From an uncultured Bacteroides sp. (GTDB lineage Bacteria; Bacteroidota; Bacteroidia; Bacteroidales; Bacteroidaceae), in contig CABMPP010000005.1 of NCBI GenBank assembly GCA_902388495.1, positions 186,001 through 250,000 of the forward strand: a DNA stretch of 64,000 nt, in the 5' to 3' direction. Below the pieces are notes generated by a model. That model searched no databases, was not told the DNA's origin, and worked only from the letters and a program-made list of their open reading frames with translations. Of this stretch, positions 53,873 to 63,058 are shown one piece after another. The position numbers and the translations under genes are program-made. Each line of letters starts with the position of its first letter. Position 1 is the stretch's first letter.

Positions 53873-54337
53873 TTATTTCTTCTTCGAAGCGTGTTTCTTA
53901 CGATAACCGTTAGGAGTTTCACCTACATTCTTGTAAAAAGCAGCATAGAAAGACTGACGATTTGCAAAGCCAACCATCGTACTGATTTCTTCCACATTCT
54001 TATCGGCATACCTCTTGTCTGTTAACAAGTGCTGTGCTTCCTTTACTCTGTATTCATTCAGCAAGCAGGAATAGTTCATGCCGAAGCGTGAATTAACTAC
54101 TGCCGACAAATACCGAGTATTAGTCTGCAACTCTTTTGCCAAGTCTTTAGCAGAATAATCCGGGTCTCTGTACTTCTTACCTACGACAACGATATTCATT
54201 ATCTTGTCGTACAACTCATCTGCCAATTCCGGTCTTATCAAAGAACGGTAAGCAGCATCTTTTTCTTTCTTTTCGCGCAGGTTGTAAGGACGTTTCTTCG
54301 TCTCTTTTTCCTGTACTTTCTTTTCTAAATCACTCAT
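53873..54337 (-). CDS. Stand-alone AraC-type DNA-binding protein
   Basis: A 154-residue protein: a short charged N-terminus (KKVQEKETKKRPYNLREKKE) then an AraC-type double helix-turn-helix (YSAKDLAKELQTNTRYLSAVV; KNVEEISTMVGFANRQSFYAAF; VGETPNGYRKK). It has no effector domain, resembling the C-terminal part of hybrid sensors. It may respond to a partner protein or work constitutively. It is divergent from recQ across a 279-bp AT-rich gap that shows only the recQ promoter and a long T-run near 54410-54420. Confidence 0.85.
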   Translation of the reverse strand: MSDLEKKVQEKETKKRPYNLREKKEKDAAYRSLIRPELADELYDKIMNIVVVGKKYRDPDYSAKDLAKELQTNTRYLSAVVNSRFGMNYSCLLNEYRVKEAQHLLTDKRYADKNVEEISTMVGFANRQSFYAAFYKNVGETPNGYRKKHASKKK

Positions 54338-54556
54338 TGAATTAACTGGTTAGGGTTGTTTAAAATCGGAAATTCCAAAGGTTTCCCTTTAGACCTTACA
54401 AAAGTCTGACATTTTTTTTTAATACGCAACTTTTCCCGTGTATATTTTTGATAATTAAACAACGAAAAAGGTTGAAATGGGTGTTTTCAATGCTATCAAT
54501 AAGAAACTTTAACTTTTATAAAAACATAATGCTATAAAAATCTTGATGATTTACTT

Positions 54557-54589
54557 TTTGTAGTTTATACAATAATTAGTGTAACTTTG
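54557..54589 (+). promoter_or_regulatory. Promoter of recQ
   Basis: TTTG (54557-54560), 21 bases, then TAACTTTG (54582-54589), a full consensus match. The -7 box overlaps an alternative TTG start at 54587, so the ATG at 54617 is the real one. Confidence 0.7.
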
Positions 54590-54616
54590 CCGGCAGAAAT
54601 ATATGCTGCCCTATTT

Positions 54617-56428
54617 ATGCTACAAACGCTCAAAACATACTTCGGTTACGACAGTTTCCGTCCTTTGCAAGAAGATATCATCCGCCATCTGCTGAATCGC
54701 AAGGATGCATTGGTGCTGATGCCCACGGGAGGTGGAAAGTCCATTTGCTACCAACTGCCGGCTCTCCTGTGTGAAGGTACCGCCATCGTGGTTTCCCCAC
54801 TTATCTCCCTGATGAAGGACCAGGTGGAATCCCTTTGTGCCAATGGTATCGCTGCCGGTGCACTGAACAGCAATAATGACGAAACGGAAAATGCCGCCTT
54901 GCGCCGTGCCTGCACGGAAGGCAAGCTGAAATTACTGTATATCTCGCCGGAAAAGTTACTGGCCGAAGTCAACTACCTGCTGAGAGACATGCATATCTCC
55001 TTATTTGCCATCGACGAAGCGCACTGTATCTCACAATGGGGGCACGATTTCCGTCCGGAATACACCCAAATGGGTATTCTACACCAATTATTCCCGGAAG
55101 TTCCCATCATTGCCCTGACAGCCACGGCCGACAAAATAACCCGCGAAGATATTATTAAACAACTACATCTGAACCAGCCCGAGGTTTTCATTTCATCCTT
55201 CGACCGTCCCAACCTGAGCCTCACCGTGAAACGTGGCTATCAGCAAAAGGAAAAGAGCAAAGCCATCCTTGACTTCATAGCCCGCCATCCCGGAGAAAGC
55301 GGCATTATCTACTGCATGAGCCGGAGCAAAACGGAGACTGTGGCACAAATGCTACAGAAACAAGGCATTAAGGCAGCAATCTATCACGCAGGACTGTCTC
55401 CTTCGAAAAGAGATGAAGCACAAGATGATTTCATCAATGATCGCGTACAAGTGGTATGCGCCACCATCGCCTTCGGCATGGGGATCGACAAAAGTAACGT
55501 GCGTTGGGTCATCCATTACAACCTGCCCAAAAGTATTGAAAGTTTCTATCAGGAAATAGGACGCGCGGGACGAGACGGATTACCCAGTGACACTCTCCTG
55601 TTCTATTCATTGGCCGACCTTATCCTGCTGACAAAGTTTGCAACTGAAAGCGGCCAGCAAAGCATCAACCTGGAAAAGCTCCAACGCATGCAGCAGTATG
55701 CCGAAGCAGACATCTGCCGGCGACGTATTTTACTCAGCTATTTCGGAGAGAACAGCACGCACGATTGCGGAAACTGCGATGTATGCAAGAATCCTCCCGA
55801 GCGTTTCGATGGTACGATAATCGTACAAAAAGCACTGAGTGCCATCGTGCGTGCAGAACAGCAAATAGGAACAGGCATATTGGTAGACATACTTAGAGGG
55901 AGCATGAGTCCTGAAGTTACGGAAAGAGGATATCACCGGCTGAAAACTTTTGGAGCCGGACGTGAAGTACCTGCACGCGACTGGCATGACTATCTGCTGC
56001 AAATGTTGCAGTTAGGTTACTTCGAAATAGCCTACAACGAGAACAATCACCTGAAAATCACCCCAAGCGGGACAGACGTCTTATTTGGCAGAACACGCGC
56101 CCAACTCGTAGTCATCCGCCGCGAAGAAACTACGGCAACAACGCGGGGACGCAAGCGGAAATCGACCGTTCCGACCAGAGAATTGCCATTGGGATTGCCC
56201 AATGTGGAGAGCGAAGAACTCTTCGAAGCACTCCGCGAACTCCGTAAACGCCTTGCCGACCAGGAGGCACTTCCGGCATACATTGTGCTGTCCGATAAAG
56301 TACTTCATCTGCTCAGTACCTCCCGTCCAACCACTATCGAGGAGTTTGGAAGTATCAGCGGTATAGGCGAATACAAGAAGAAAAAATATGGGAAAGAGTT
56401 TGTAGAACTGATACGTAAATACAGTTAA
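54617..56428 (+). CDS. recQ: ATP-dependent DNA helicase RecQ
   Basis: A 603-residue 3'-5' helicase for recombination and fork repair. Motifs: FRPLQEDIIRHLL, Walker A LMPTGGGKSICYQLP, DEAH in LFAIDEAHCISQWGHDFRPEY, ALTATAD, motif IV-VI GIIYCMSRSKTET, FGMGIDKSNVRWVIHYNLP and YQEIGRAGRDGLPSD. A zinc-binding RQC region has CRRRILLSYFGE with HDCGNCDVC. A winged-helix follows and a C-terminal HRDC domain is present (LRELRKRLADQEALPAYIVL). The start is fixed by the promoter. Convergent with the TPR gene with 3 bases between stops. Confidence 0.97.
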   Translation: MLQTLKTYFGYDSFRPLQEDIIRHLLNRKDALVLMPTGGGKSICYQLPALLCEGTAIVVSPLISLMKDQVESLCANGIAAGALNSNNDETENAALRRACTEGKLKLLYISPEKLLAEVNYLLRDMHISLFAIDEAHCISQWGHDFRPEYTQMGILHQLFPEVPIIALTATADKITREDIIKQLHLNQPEVFISSFDRPNLSLTVKRGYQQKEKSKAILDFIARHPGESGIIYCMSRSKTETVAQMLQKQGIKAAIYHAGLSPSKRDEAQDDFINDRVQVVCATIAFGMGIDKSNVRWVIHYNLPKSIESFYQEIGRAGRDGLPSDTLLFYSLADLILLTKFATESGQQSINLEKLQRMQQYAEADICRRRILLSYFGENSTHDCGNCDVCKNPPERFDGTIIVQKALSAIVRAEQQIGTGILVDILRGSMSPEVTERGYHRLKTFGAGREVPARDWHDYLLQMLQLGYFEIAYNENNHLKITPSGTDVLFGRTRAQLVVIRREETTATTRGRKRKSTVPTRELPLGLPNVESEELFEALRELRKRLADQEALPAYIVLSDKVLHLLSTSRPTTIEEFGSISGIGEYKKKKYGKEFVELIRKYS

Positions 56429-56431
56429 TCT

Positions 56432-57283
56432 TTATTTACACTGTTGCAGCAAGTCGCGTACATCCGCATGCGGAATTCCGAGAGAGACTGCTTTTTCAAA
56501 GTCGCGCTTTGCCAGATCCTTCTTCTTTTGGGAGAGATAGATTTGTCCTCTCATCAGATAGGCATCTGTCAGCGAGGCATCCAGACGGATGGCCTCTTCC
56601 AAGTCCATCATTGCCAAGTCTACATGCTTCATATCATTCTCAATGCCTGCACGGGCCACATAAAGTTCGGCATATTGTGCCGTCGTCAGTTGCGCAGCGT
56701 CTCCACCTTTTTCTGCTATCATTCTATTCAAGACAGACAGTGCCGCTTCATACTTACCTTCTTTTTGTTCCAGTGTAGCCAGTCCAAGACGCCCGTTATA
56801 ACTTTGAGGATCAATCTTCAGTAAACGTTCGTAATCGGCTCTTGCAAAGTTATAATTGCGCTGCCGCATATAGATATAGGCACGCATCAGCAAGGCTTCA
56901 GCATTGTCCTTGTCTATATCCAGAACCAAAGAATAATCTATCCGGGCCAGATCATCTTTGCCCAATTCCAGATAGAGCGCGGCACGGTTCAGCAAGATAG
57001 GCAAAGCACGCGGGGCAATGTTCAAAGCAAATGTATAAGATTCGAGAGCCTGGTCATAGCGGCGCTGCCGGCGCTGTATTGTTCCGAGGTTCGAAAACAG
57101 CAAAGCATTATGCGGATTGGCGGGTTCCAGCTTCAGGGCTTGCAGAATATACTCTTCAGCCTGCGTCAGGCTGTCCTGCTCCGTAGCAGCAACGGCACGG
57201 TCGCTAAGTTCCTGATAAGTTTGCGAAAAAGCAGGGAGAGTCATCACTCCACACACAAAGAAAGAAAGGATCAGTTTTTTCAT
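56432..57283 (-). CDS. Exported TPR-repeat protein
   Basis: A 283-residue protein with a signal peptide (MKKLILSFFVCGVMTLPAFS); ATG at 57283 because that gives the signal. The rest is about seven tetratricopeptide repeats, e.g. ALESYTFALNIAPRALPILL, ARADYERLLKIDPQSYNGRL and AMMDLEEAIRLDASLTDAYL. TPRs mediate protein-protein contacts, so it is likely a periplasmic scaffold. The start lies 13 bases after the cysK stop, so they share a transcript, though no functional link is obvious. Confidence 0.85.
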   Translation of the reverse strand: MKKLILSFFVCGVMTLPAFSQTYQELSDRAVAATEQDSLTQAEEYILQALKLEPANPHNALLFSNLGTIQRRQRRYDQALESYTFALNIAPRALPILLNRAALYLELGKDDLARIDYSLVLDIDKDNAEALLMRAYIYMRQRNYNFARADYERLLKIDPQSYNGRLGLATLEQKEGKYEAALSVLNRMIAEKGGDAAQLTTAQYAELYVARAGIENDMKHVDLAMMDLEEAIRLDASLTDAYLMRGQIYLSQKKKDLAKRDFEKAVSLGIPHADVRDLLQQCK

Positions 57284-57296
57284 AACGGTTCTATTA

Positions 57297-58247
57297 TCAG
57301 TCCAAAGGATAGGTATCGAAAGCAAACAATTCCGTTGACAGATACCGTTCTCCCGTATCAGGCAACAAGGCAACAATCATTTTGTTCGCAAATTCCGGAC
57401 GCGTTGCCAACAGACGTGCTGCATATACTGCCGCCCCCGATGAGATTCCGGCCAGCAGTCCTTCGGTGGAAGCCAGTTCACGTCCGCCGCGGATAGCTTC
57501 ATCATCCGGTACCGGAATTACTTCATCTACTACAGAAGCATCGTAAATGGAAGGAATAAAATTGGCGCCGATACCTTGAATGCGATGCGGGGCTGCCTCT
57601 CCCCCTTCCAGTACCGGAGAGGATGCAGGTTCCACAGCAACAATATAGACATTCGGGTTGTGCTTCTTCAAAGCGCGTGCCACGCCACAAACAGTACCAC
57701 CTGTACCTACGCCGGCAATGAACACATCAATCTTTCCATCCGTATCCGACCATATCTCTTCACCCGTAGCAAGTTCGTGCGCATAAGCATTAGAAGGATT
57801 CTCGAATTGCTGCAATATGACGGAACCGGATATTTCTTCTCTCAATTCCTTTGCTTTGGTGATGGAACCGGCCATACCTGCCAAGCCATCCGTCAATACG
57901 ATTTCAGCCCCCAAGGCCTTCAGCAGATTTCGGCGTTCCACACTCATTGTTTCGGGCATGGTCAATATCAGATGGTAGCCCTTAATGGTGGCGACCATGG
58001 CCAGCCCTACTCCCGTGTTTCCGCTGGTAGGCTCGATAATTGTGGCACCGGGACTCAAGGCTCCGCGCGCCTCGGCATCTTCGATCATGGCAAGTGCCAC
58101 ACGGTCTTTAACGCTTCCACCCGGATTAAAAGATTCCAGTTTAACAACTATATTTCTTTTTAATCCATACTTACGACTATACTCGGTCAGCTCCATCAAA
58201 GGCGTATGCCCTATGAGTTCCGTCAGGTTCTTTGCTATTTTTGCCAT
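57297..58247 (-). CDS. cysK: O-acetylserine sulfhydrylase (cysteine synthase)
   Basis: A 316-residue PLP enzyme making cysteine from O-acetylserine and sulfide. The Schiff-base lysine is in LESFNPGGSVKDRVALAM; the substrate loop IIEPTSGNTGVGLAMVA and the phosphate loop GVGTGGTVCGVARAL are canonical, as is the C-terminal SSGAAVYAA. It lies downstream of leuB on the same strand with a 104-bp gap holding a promoter box and a hairpin. The hairpin sits in its predicted leader, which could regulate expression. Confidence 0.96.
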   Translation of the reverse strand: MAKIAKNLTELIGHTPLMELTEYSRKYGLKRNIVVKLESFNPGGSVKDRVALAMIEDAEARGALSPGATIIEPTSGNTGVGLAMVATIKGYHLILTMPETMSVERRNLLKALGAEIVLTDGLAGMAGSITKAKELREEISGSVILQQFENPSNAYAHELATGEEIWSDTDGKIDVFIAGVGTGGTVCGVARALKKHNPNVYIVAVEPASSPVLEGGEAAPHRIQGIGANFIPSIYDASVVDEVIPVPDDEAIRGGRELASTEGLLAGISSGAAVYAARLLATRPEFANKMIVALLPDTGERYLSTELFAFDTYPLD

Positions 58248-58271
58248 ATCTATACCTTATTATATATAAGA

Positions 58272-58313
58272 GAGGCTGTATCAAAATCAATCTGACACAG
58301 CCTCGCAAAGGTA
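58272..58313 (-). promoter_or_regulatory. cysK promoter box with leader hairpin
   Basis: Minus-strand TACCTTTG (58306-58313) is followed immediately by a stem GAGGCTGT/ACAGCCTC (58297-58304 with 58272-58279) with inner TCA/TGA pairing. The hairpin is 25 bases before the cysK start. It could be the leuB terminator or a leader structure; the T-run after it is weak. Confidence 0.5.
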
Positions 58314-58351
58314 GGAAAAATACTTTTGTTCCTTTATTTCCTTAATAAAGA

Positions 58352-59410
58352 TTAGCGCTTTATGTAATCTACAATCCAGGCACCGACCTCTTTCGTTCCG
58401 TACTTGGCACCACCTTCTACTTGAATCTCCGGTGTGCGCACATTCTCATCAAGAGAAGCATCTACGGCTTTGCGAATCAACGCGCCTTCTTCTTTCAGGT
58501 CGAAGTACTCGAACAGCATGGCCACGGAAAGGATTTGTGCCAGCGGATTGGCAATGTTCAGCCCCTTAGCCTGCGGCCATGAGCCGTGGATAGGTTCGAA
58601 TACCGGAGTGCTTTCACCGGTAGAAGCAGAAGGCAGCAACCCCATAGAGCCACTGATACAAGAGCCTTCATCGGTCAGGATATCGCCAAAGGTATTCTCA
58701 GTGACCATGACATCGAAGAATTTAGGTTCCTGAATCATCTTCATGGCGGCGTTGTCCACAAACATATAGTCGGTGGTTACTTCAGGATATTTCGGAGCCA
58801 TCTCCTGGGCAATCTGTCTCCACAGACGGGAAGAGGCCAACACGTTAGCTTTATCTACTACTGTGAGGTGCTTGTTGCGCTTCAGTGCATATTCAAAGCC
58901 TACTTTCAGGATGCGTTCAATCTCCGGACGGGTGTACATATTGGTATCATACGCCTTGTCATTGTCCTGGTATTTTTCACCGAAGTACATGCCTCCCGTC
59001 AACTCGCGGATGCAAAGAAAATCGGCACCGTCCACCAGTTCGGCACGGAGCGGTGACTTATGAAGCAAGCATTTGAAAGTCTGTACCGGACGGATATTGG
59101 CAAACAGTCCCAGTTTCTTGCGCATAGCCAGCAGGCCTTGTTCGGGACGTACCTTGGCAGTAGGGTCGTTATCAAATTTCGGGTCGCCTACGGCAGAGAA
59201 AAGCACTGCATCTGCCTGCTTGCATGCTTCGTAGGTAGCTTCGGGAAACGGGTCGCCTACTTTGTCGATCGCATCTGCACCGCAGATAGCATATTCATAA
59301 TCCACTTTGTGTCCGAATTTCTCACAAACGGCCGTCATTACATCTACACCTACGGCAGAAATCTCAGGGCCGATACCGTCACCGGCCAATACTGCAATTT
59401 TAAAGTTCAT
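58352..59410 (-). CDS. leuB: 3-isopropylmalate dehydrogenase
   Basis: A 352-residue NAD-dependent enzyme oxidising 3-isopropylmalate in leucine synthesis; it can also act on methylmalate in the citramalate route. Start [21 protein letters not shown], catalytic region [12 protein letters not shown] with the Tyr, the lysine/metal block [18 protein letters not shown] and [21 protein letters not shown] are canonical. Last gene of the leu operon (60 bases after the preceding gene). Confidence 0.97.
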   Translation of the reverse strand: MNFKIAVLAGDGIGPEISAVGVDVMTAVCEKFGHKVDYEYAICGADAIDKVGDPFPEATYEACKQADAVLFSAVGDPKFDNDPTAKVRPEQGLLAMRKKLGLFANIRPVQTFKCLLHKSPLRAELVDGADFLCIRELTGGMYFGEKYQDNDKAYDTNMYTRPEIERILKVGFEYALKRNKHLTVVDKANVLASSRLWRQIAQEMAPKYPEVTTDYMFVDNAAMKMIQEPKFFDVMVTENTFGDILTDEGSCISGSMGLLPSASTGESTPVFEPIHGSWPQAKGLNIANPLAQILSVAMLFEYFDLKEEGALIRKAVDASLDENVRTPEIQVEGGAKYGTKEVGAWIVDYIKR

Positions 59411-59470
59411 CTTCTTTCTTATTTAAGTATTTGTTTATTTTTTCTTTATTCACTTGATTCTTTCCTTCAT

Positions 59471-61018
59471 CTAATCCACTCTTTCATATTCGTTCTCTAT
59501 TATGTTCAGCATCTTCACCGTTGCCTTGATAGCAGCCTCTGTCTGGTCGGCATCCAGCCCGCGGGTACGGAAAACTTTGTTCTCGAAACTCCAGGTGATC
59601 ACCGTCTGTACAAAGGCATCGGTACGTCCGCCGGGGGGAATAGTCACCGCATAGTTTGTCAGCATCGGGAACTTACGTCCCAATGTCACCTTATATATCT
59701 TCCGCAGCGCGCGCACAAAAGCATCGTACTGACCGTCTCCGCTGGAACTTTCCTCATACTCCTTACCGTTGATTTCAATCTTCAACGTCGCCATCGGCTT
59801 CAATCCGTAAGCCAGGTTCAAAATATAACTTTTGAGACTCACGCGTTCATCGGCCATTCCATGCTTCAAGACGTCGGAAACAATATAAGGCAAGTCCTCC
59901 TGCGTCACCAGTTCCTTCTTATCGCCCAACTCGATAATGCGTTCGGTAACCTTGCGCATGGCATCTTCATCCAGCTGCAGACCCAGATCTTCCAGATTTT
60001 TGCGGATATTGGCTTTGCCGCTATTCTTGCCCAAAGCATATTCCCGCTTACGTCCGAAGCGTTCGGGCAACAGGTCATTGCAATAAAGATTACTCTTGTT
60101 GTCACCATCGGCATGTACCCCGGCCACCTGCGTAAATACATTCTCACCGACAATCGGTTTATTAGCAGGAATCACGATGCCGGAATAAGACTCTACTACA
60201 CGGCTCACATCGTTCAGACGGCTTTCGTCAATATGGGTAATCGCATCGAAATGGTCTTTCAGAATAGCCTGCACGCTGGCAAGCGGAGCATTTCCGGCAC
60301 GTTCGCCCAGGCCGTTGATCGTTGTGTGCAATCCTTTGCAACCGCTCAGCACGGCTGCCAACACATTGCTCACAGCAAGGTCATAGTCATTGTGGGCATG
60401 GAAGTCGAAGTGGGCGCCGGGATAGCGCTTCACCATCTTCCGCATGAACTCGATGACTTGCAGCGGGTTCAGCACGCCCAATGTATCGGGCAGCATATAG
60501 CGCTGTATATTGGTTTGAATCAGCACATCCATCAACTGGAAAACATACTCCGGCGAGTCTTTCATACCGTTGCTCCAGTCTTCCAGATAGATGTTCACTT
60601 CCATATCCTGCTCGTTGGCATAGTTCACCACCGCCACGATATCCTCAAGATGCTCTTCAGGGGTCTTTTTCAGTTGATAGGTGCAATGCTTCAAAGAGCC
60701 TTTGCACAAGAGATTGATGACGCGGCAGCCGGTGGCATGTATCCAGTCCACCGAGGTGCGGCCGTCTACGAAGCCCAGCACCTCCACTTTGGGCAGCATG
60801 TTGCGCCGGGCAGCCCAGTCACATATCATTTTTACGGCATCAAATTCTCCTTCGGATACCCGTGCAGAAGCTACCTCTACCCGGTCTACCTTCAATTCTT
60901 CCAGCAATAAACGGGCAATCATCAGCTTCTCATGGGGCACAAAGGAGACTCCGCTGGTCTGTTCACCGTCGCGGAGTGTAGTGTCCATGATTTCTATCTT
61001 CGGATGATTATGCTTCAT
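59471..61018 (-). CDS. 2-isopropylmalate/citramalate synthase family enzyme, second paralog
   Basis: A 515-residue condensing enzyme of the HMGL-like family: EIMDTTLRDGEQTSGVSF, the metal/substrate motif FDFHAHNDYDLAVSNVLAAV and GERAGNAPLASVQ, then a C-terminal LeuA-type regulatory domain (YEESSSGDGQYDAFVRALRK, VTLGRKFPMLTNYAVTIPPGG). A separate LeuA ends at 63059 in the same operon, so this copy may make (R)-citramalate from pyruvate and acetyl-CoA, giving threonine-independent isoleucine; LeuCD and LeuB would handle the later steps. That is inference; substrate residues were not modelled. It overlaps leuD by 11 bases. Confidence 0.88.
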   Translation of the reverse strand: MKHNHPKIEIMDTTLRDGEQTSGVSFVPHEKLMIARLLLEELKVDRVEVASARVSEGEFDAVKMICDWAARRNMLPKVEVLGFVDGRTSVDWIHATGCRVINLLCKGSLKHCTYQLKKTPEEHLEDIVAVVNYANEQDMEVNIYLEDWSNGMKDSPEYVFQLMDVLIQTNIQRYMLPDTLGVLNPLQVIEFMRKMVKRYPGAHFDFHAHNDYDLAVSNVLAAVLSGCKGLHTTINGLGERAGNAPLASVQAILKDHFDAITHIDESRLNDVSRVVESYSGIVIPANKPIVGENVFTQVAGVHADGDNKSNLYCNDLLPERFGRKREYALGKNSGKANIRKNLEDLGLQLDEDAMRKVTERIIELGDKKELVTQEDLPYIVSDVLKHGMADERVSLKSYILNLAYGLKPMATLKIEINGKEYEESSSGDGQYDAFVRALRKIYKVTLGRKFPMLTNYAVTIPPGGRTDAFVQTVITWSFENKVFRTRGLDADQTEAAIKATVKMLNIIENEYERVD

Positions 61019-61607
61019 TTTTCTTCTCCCAAGCTTCTATTTTATCTTTGTTTTCTACCAGGAAATCGATGTCGTCCAAGCCATTCATCAGGCAATGCTT
61101 CTTATAGGCATTGATTTCAAAAGGCTCGCTTTTGCCTGTGGCCTTATTAGTGATGGTCTGCTCGGGCAGATTCACTTCTACTTCCATTTTAGGATTGGCA
61201 GCGATGGAGTCGAACAGTTCTTTCAGGAAAGGCTCGCTCACTACTACCGGAAGCACGAAGTTATTCAGTTCATTGTTCTTGTGGATATCGGCAAAGAAAC
61301 TGGATACCACAACACGGAAACCATAACCGGCAATGGCCCACGCAGCATGCTCACGGCTGCTGCCGGAACCGAAGTTCTTGCCTGCTACCAGTATCTGTCC
61401 GCCGTAAGTGAGGTCGTTCAATACAAAATCCTCGTTCAGAGAACCATCCGGATTATAGCGCCAATCGCGGAACAAATTGTCTCCGAAGAACTTTTCTTCA
61501 CGGGTAGTAGCTTTCAGAAAACGTGCAGGGATTATCTGGTCTGTATCTACATTCTCTAAAGGAAGAGGTACACAAGTGCTGGTGATGATATTGAATTTCT
61601 GTTTCAT
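61008..61607 (-). CDS. leuD: 3-isopropylmalate dehydratase small subunit
   Basis: A 199-residue subunit that with LeuC isomerises 2- to 3-isopropylmalate. Motifs: VDTDQIIPARFLKATTREEK, GKNFGSGSSREHAAWAIAGY, and ADIHKNNELNNFVLPVV are canonical. It starts 22 bases after leuC and overlaps the next gene by 11 bases, so the operon is compact. Confidence 0.97.
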   Translation of the reverse strand: MKQKFNIITSTCVPLPLENVDTDQIIPARFLKATTREEKFFGDNLFRDWRYNPDGSLNEDFVLNDLTYGGQILVAGKNFGSGSSREHAAWAIAGYGFRVVVSSFFADIHKNNELNNFVLPVVVSEPFLKELFDSIAANPKMEVEVNLPEQTITNKATGKSEPFEINAYKKHCLMNGLDDIDFLVENKDKIEAWEKKNEA

Positions 61608-61629
61608 TGTTTCTTACTTTTTAAGTCGT

Positions 61630-63024
61630 TTACATTAATTCTCTCGGATCCGTAATCACTCCTGTCACTGCGGCTGCAGCTGCCACCAGCGGACTGGCAA
61701 GCAAGGTACGTGAACCCGGTCCCTGGCGTCCCTCAAAGTTACGGTTACTCGTCGACACTGCATACTTGCCGGCCGGCACCTTATCATCATTCATTGCCAG
61801 ACATGCAGAACACCCCGGCTGACGAATGGCAAAGCCTGCTTCTTCCAGCACCTTGTCCAATCCTTCTTCACGGATCTGTTCATCTACCATCCACGAACCC
61901 GGAACCAGCCATGCCACTACTCCCTCGGCTTTCTTACGACCTTTCACAAGAGATGCAAAAGCGCGGAAGTCCTCGATACGTCCGTTCGTACAGGCACCCA
62001 GGAACACATAGTCAATCTTCTTGCCCAGCAATGCTTCGCCCGGCTGAAATCCCATATAATCCAAAGACTTCTTGAAAGAAGCCTGAGCAGCCTCGCCCAT
62101 GCCTTCGGTAGTAGGAATATGCTGCGTGATGCCCATACCCATACCCGGATTGGTTCCGTATGTTATCATCGGTTCGATGTCTTCGGCAGCAAAGCGCACT
62201 TCTTTGTCGAATACTGCATCTTCATCGCTCTTCAGCGTCTTCCAGTAAGCCAGTGCTTTGTCCCATGCCTCACCTTTCGGAGCATATTCGCGTCCCTTGA
62301 TGTACTCGAAAGTCTTTTCATCAGGAGCTACCATACCGCCACGAGCACCCATTTCGATACTCAGGTTGCACAGTGTCAGTCTGCCTTCCATCGACAAACT
62401 GCGGACAGCTTCTCCGGCATATTCCACAAAATAACCCGTAGCGCCGCTGGTCGTCATTTTCGACATCATGTACAAAGCCACATCTTTGGCAGTCACACCC
62501 TTCTTTAGTTTGCCGTCCACCGTCATACGCATCGTCTTGGGGCGTGTCTGAAGAATACATTGCGAGGCCATCACCATCTCCACCTCACTCGTACCGATAC
62601 CGAAAGCCACCGCTCCCATTGCACCGTGCGTAGAGGTGTGCGAGTCACCACATACAATTGTCATGCCCGGCAGTGTCAATCCTCTTTCCGGACCTACCAC
62701 ATGGATAATGCCATTCTTCTTGTTCAGCATACCGAAATGCGTCAAGCCGAAATCAGCCGCATTCTGGGCCAATGTATCTACCTGTGTCTTCGAGATAGGA
62801 TCTTCGATCGGTTTGTCCTGATCGTGTGTCGGCGTATTATGATCGGGCATACAGAAAATCTTCTCCGGACGAAAACACTTGATTCCGCGTGCACGCATTC
62901 CGGCAAAGGCTTGCGGGCTGGTTACCTCGTGACAATAAAGTCTGTCTATATAAAGTTGTGTGGGACCGTCTTCCACTTTTTGTACCACGTGGGCATCCCA
63001 GATTTTATCAAATAATGTATTCAT
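61630..63024 (-). CDS. leuC: 3-isopropylmalate dehydratase large subunit
   Basis: A 464-residue aconitase-family subunit with one [4Fe-4S] cluster. Cluster ligands are in [16 protein letters not shown] and [13 protein letters not shown] (two Cys). [21 protein letters not shown] and the N-terminal [10 protein letters not shown] are also canonical. It lies 34 bases after leuA. Full length; no cysteine is missing. Confidence 0.98.
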   Translation of the reverse strand: MNTLFDKIWDAHVVQKVEDGPTQLYIDRLYCHEVTSPQAFAGMRARGIKCFRPEKIFCMPDHNTPTHDQDKPIEDPISKTQVDTLAQNAADFGLTHFGMLNKKNGIIHVVGPERGLTLPGMTIVCGDSHTSTHGAMGAVAFGIGTSEVEMVMASQCILQTRPKTMRMTVDGKLKKGVTAKDVALYMMSKMTTSGATGYFVEYAGEAVRSLSMEGRLTLCNLSIEMGARGGMVAPDEKTFEYIKGREYAPKGEAWDKALAYWKTLKSDEDAVFDKEVRFAAEDIEPMITYGTNPGMGMGITQHIPTTEGMGEAAQASFKKSLDYMGFQPGEALLGKKIDYVFLGACTNGRIEDFRAFASLVKGRKKAEGVVAWLVPGSWMVDEQIREEGLDKVLEEAGFAIRQPGCSACLAMNDDKVPAGKYAVSTSNRNFEGRQGPGSRTLLASPLVAAAAAVTGVITDPRELM

Positions 63025-63058
63025 TAGAATATTTATGAATTATGATTTATGAATTAGG

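Noticed and set aside
59060..60910. 616-codon open frame on the plus strand antisense to leuB and the second LeuA-type gene
   Set aside because: It spans the gap of two well-supported minus-strand genes, has no domain or signal I recognise, a His/Gln-rich composition typical of antisense frames, and no promoter box.
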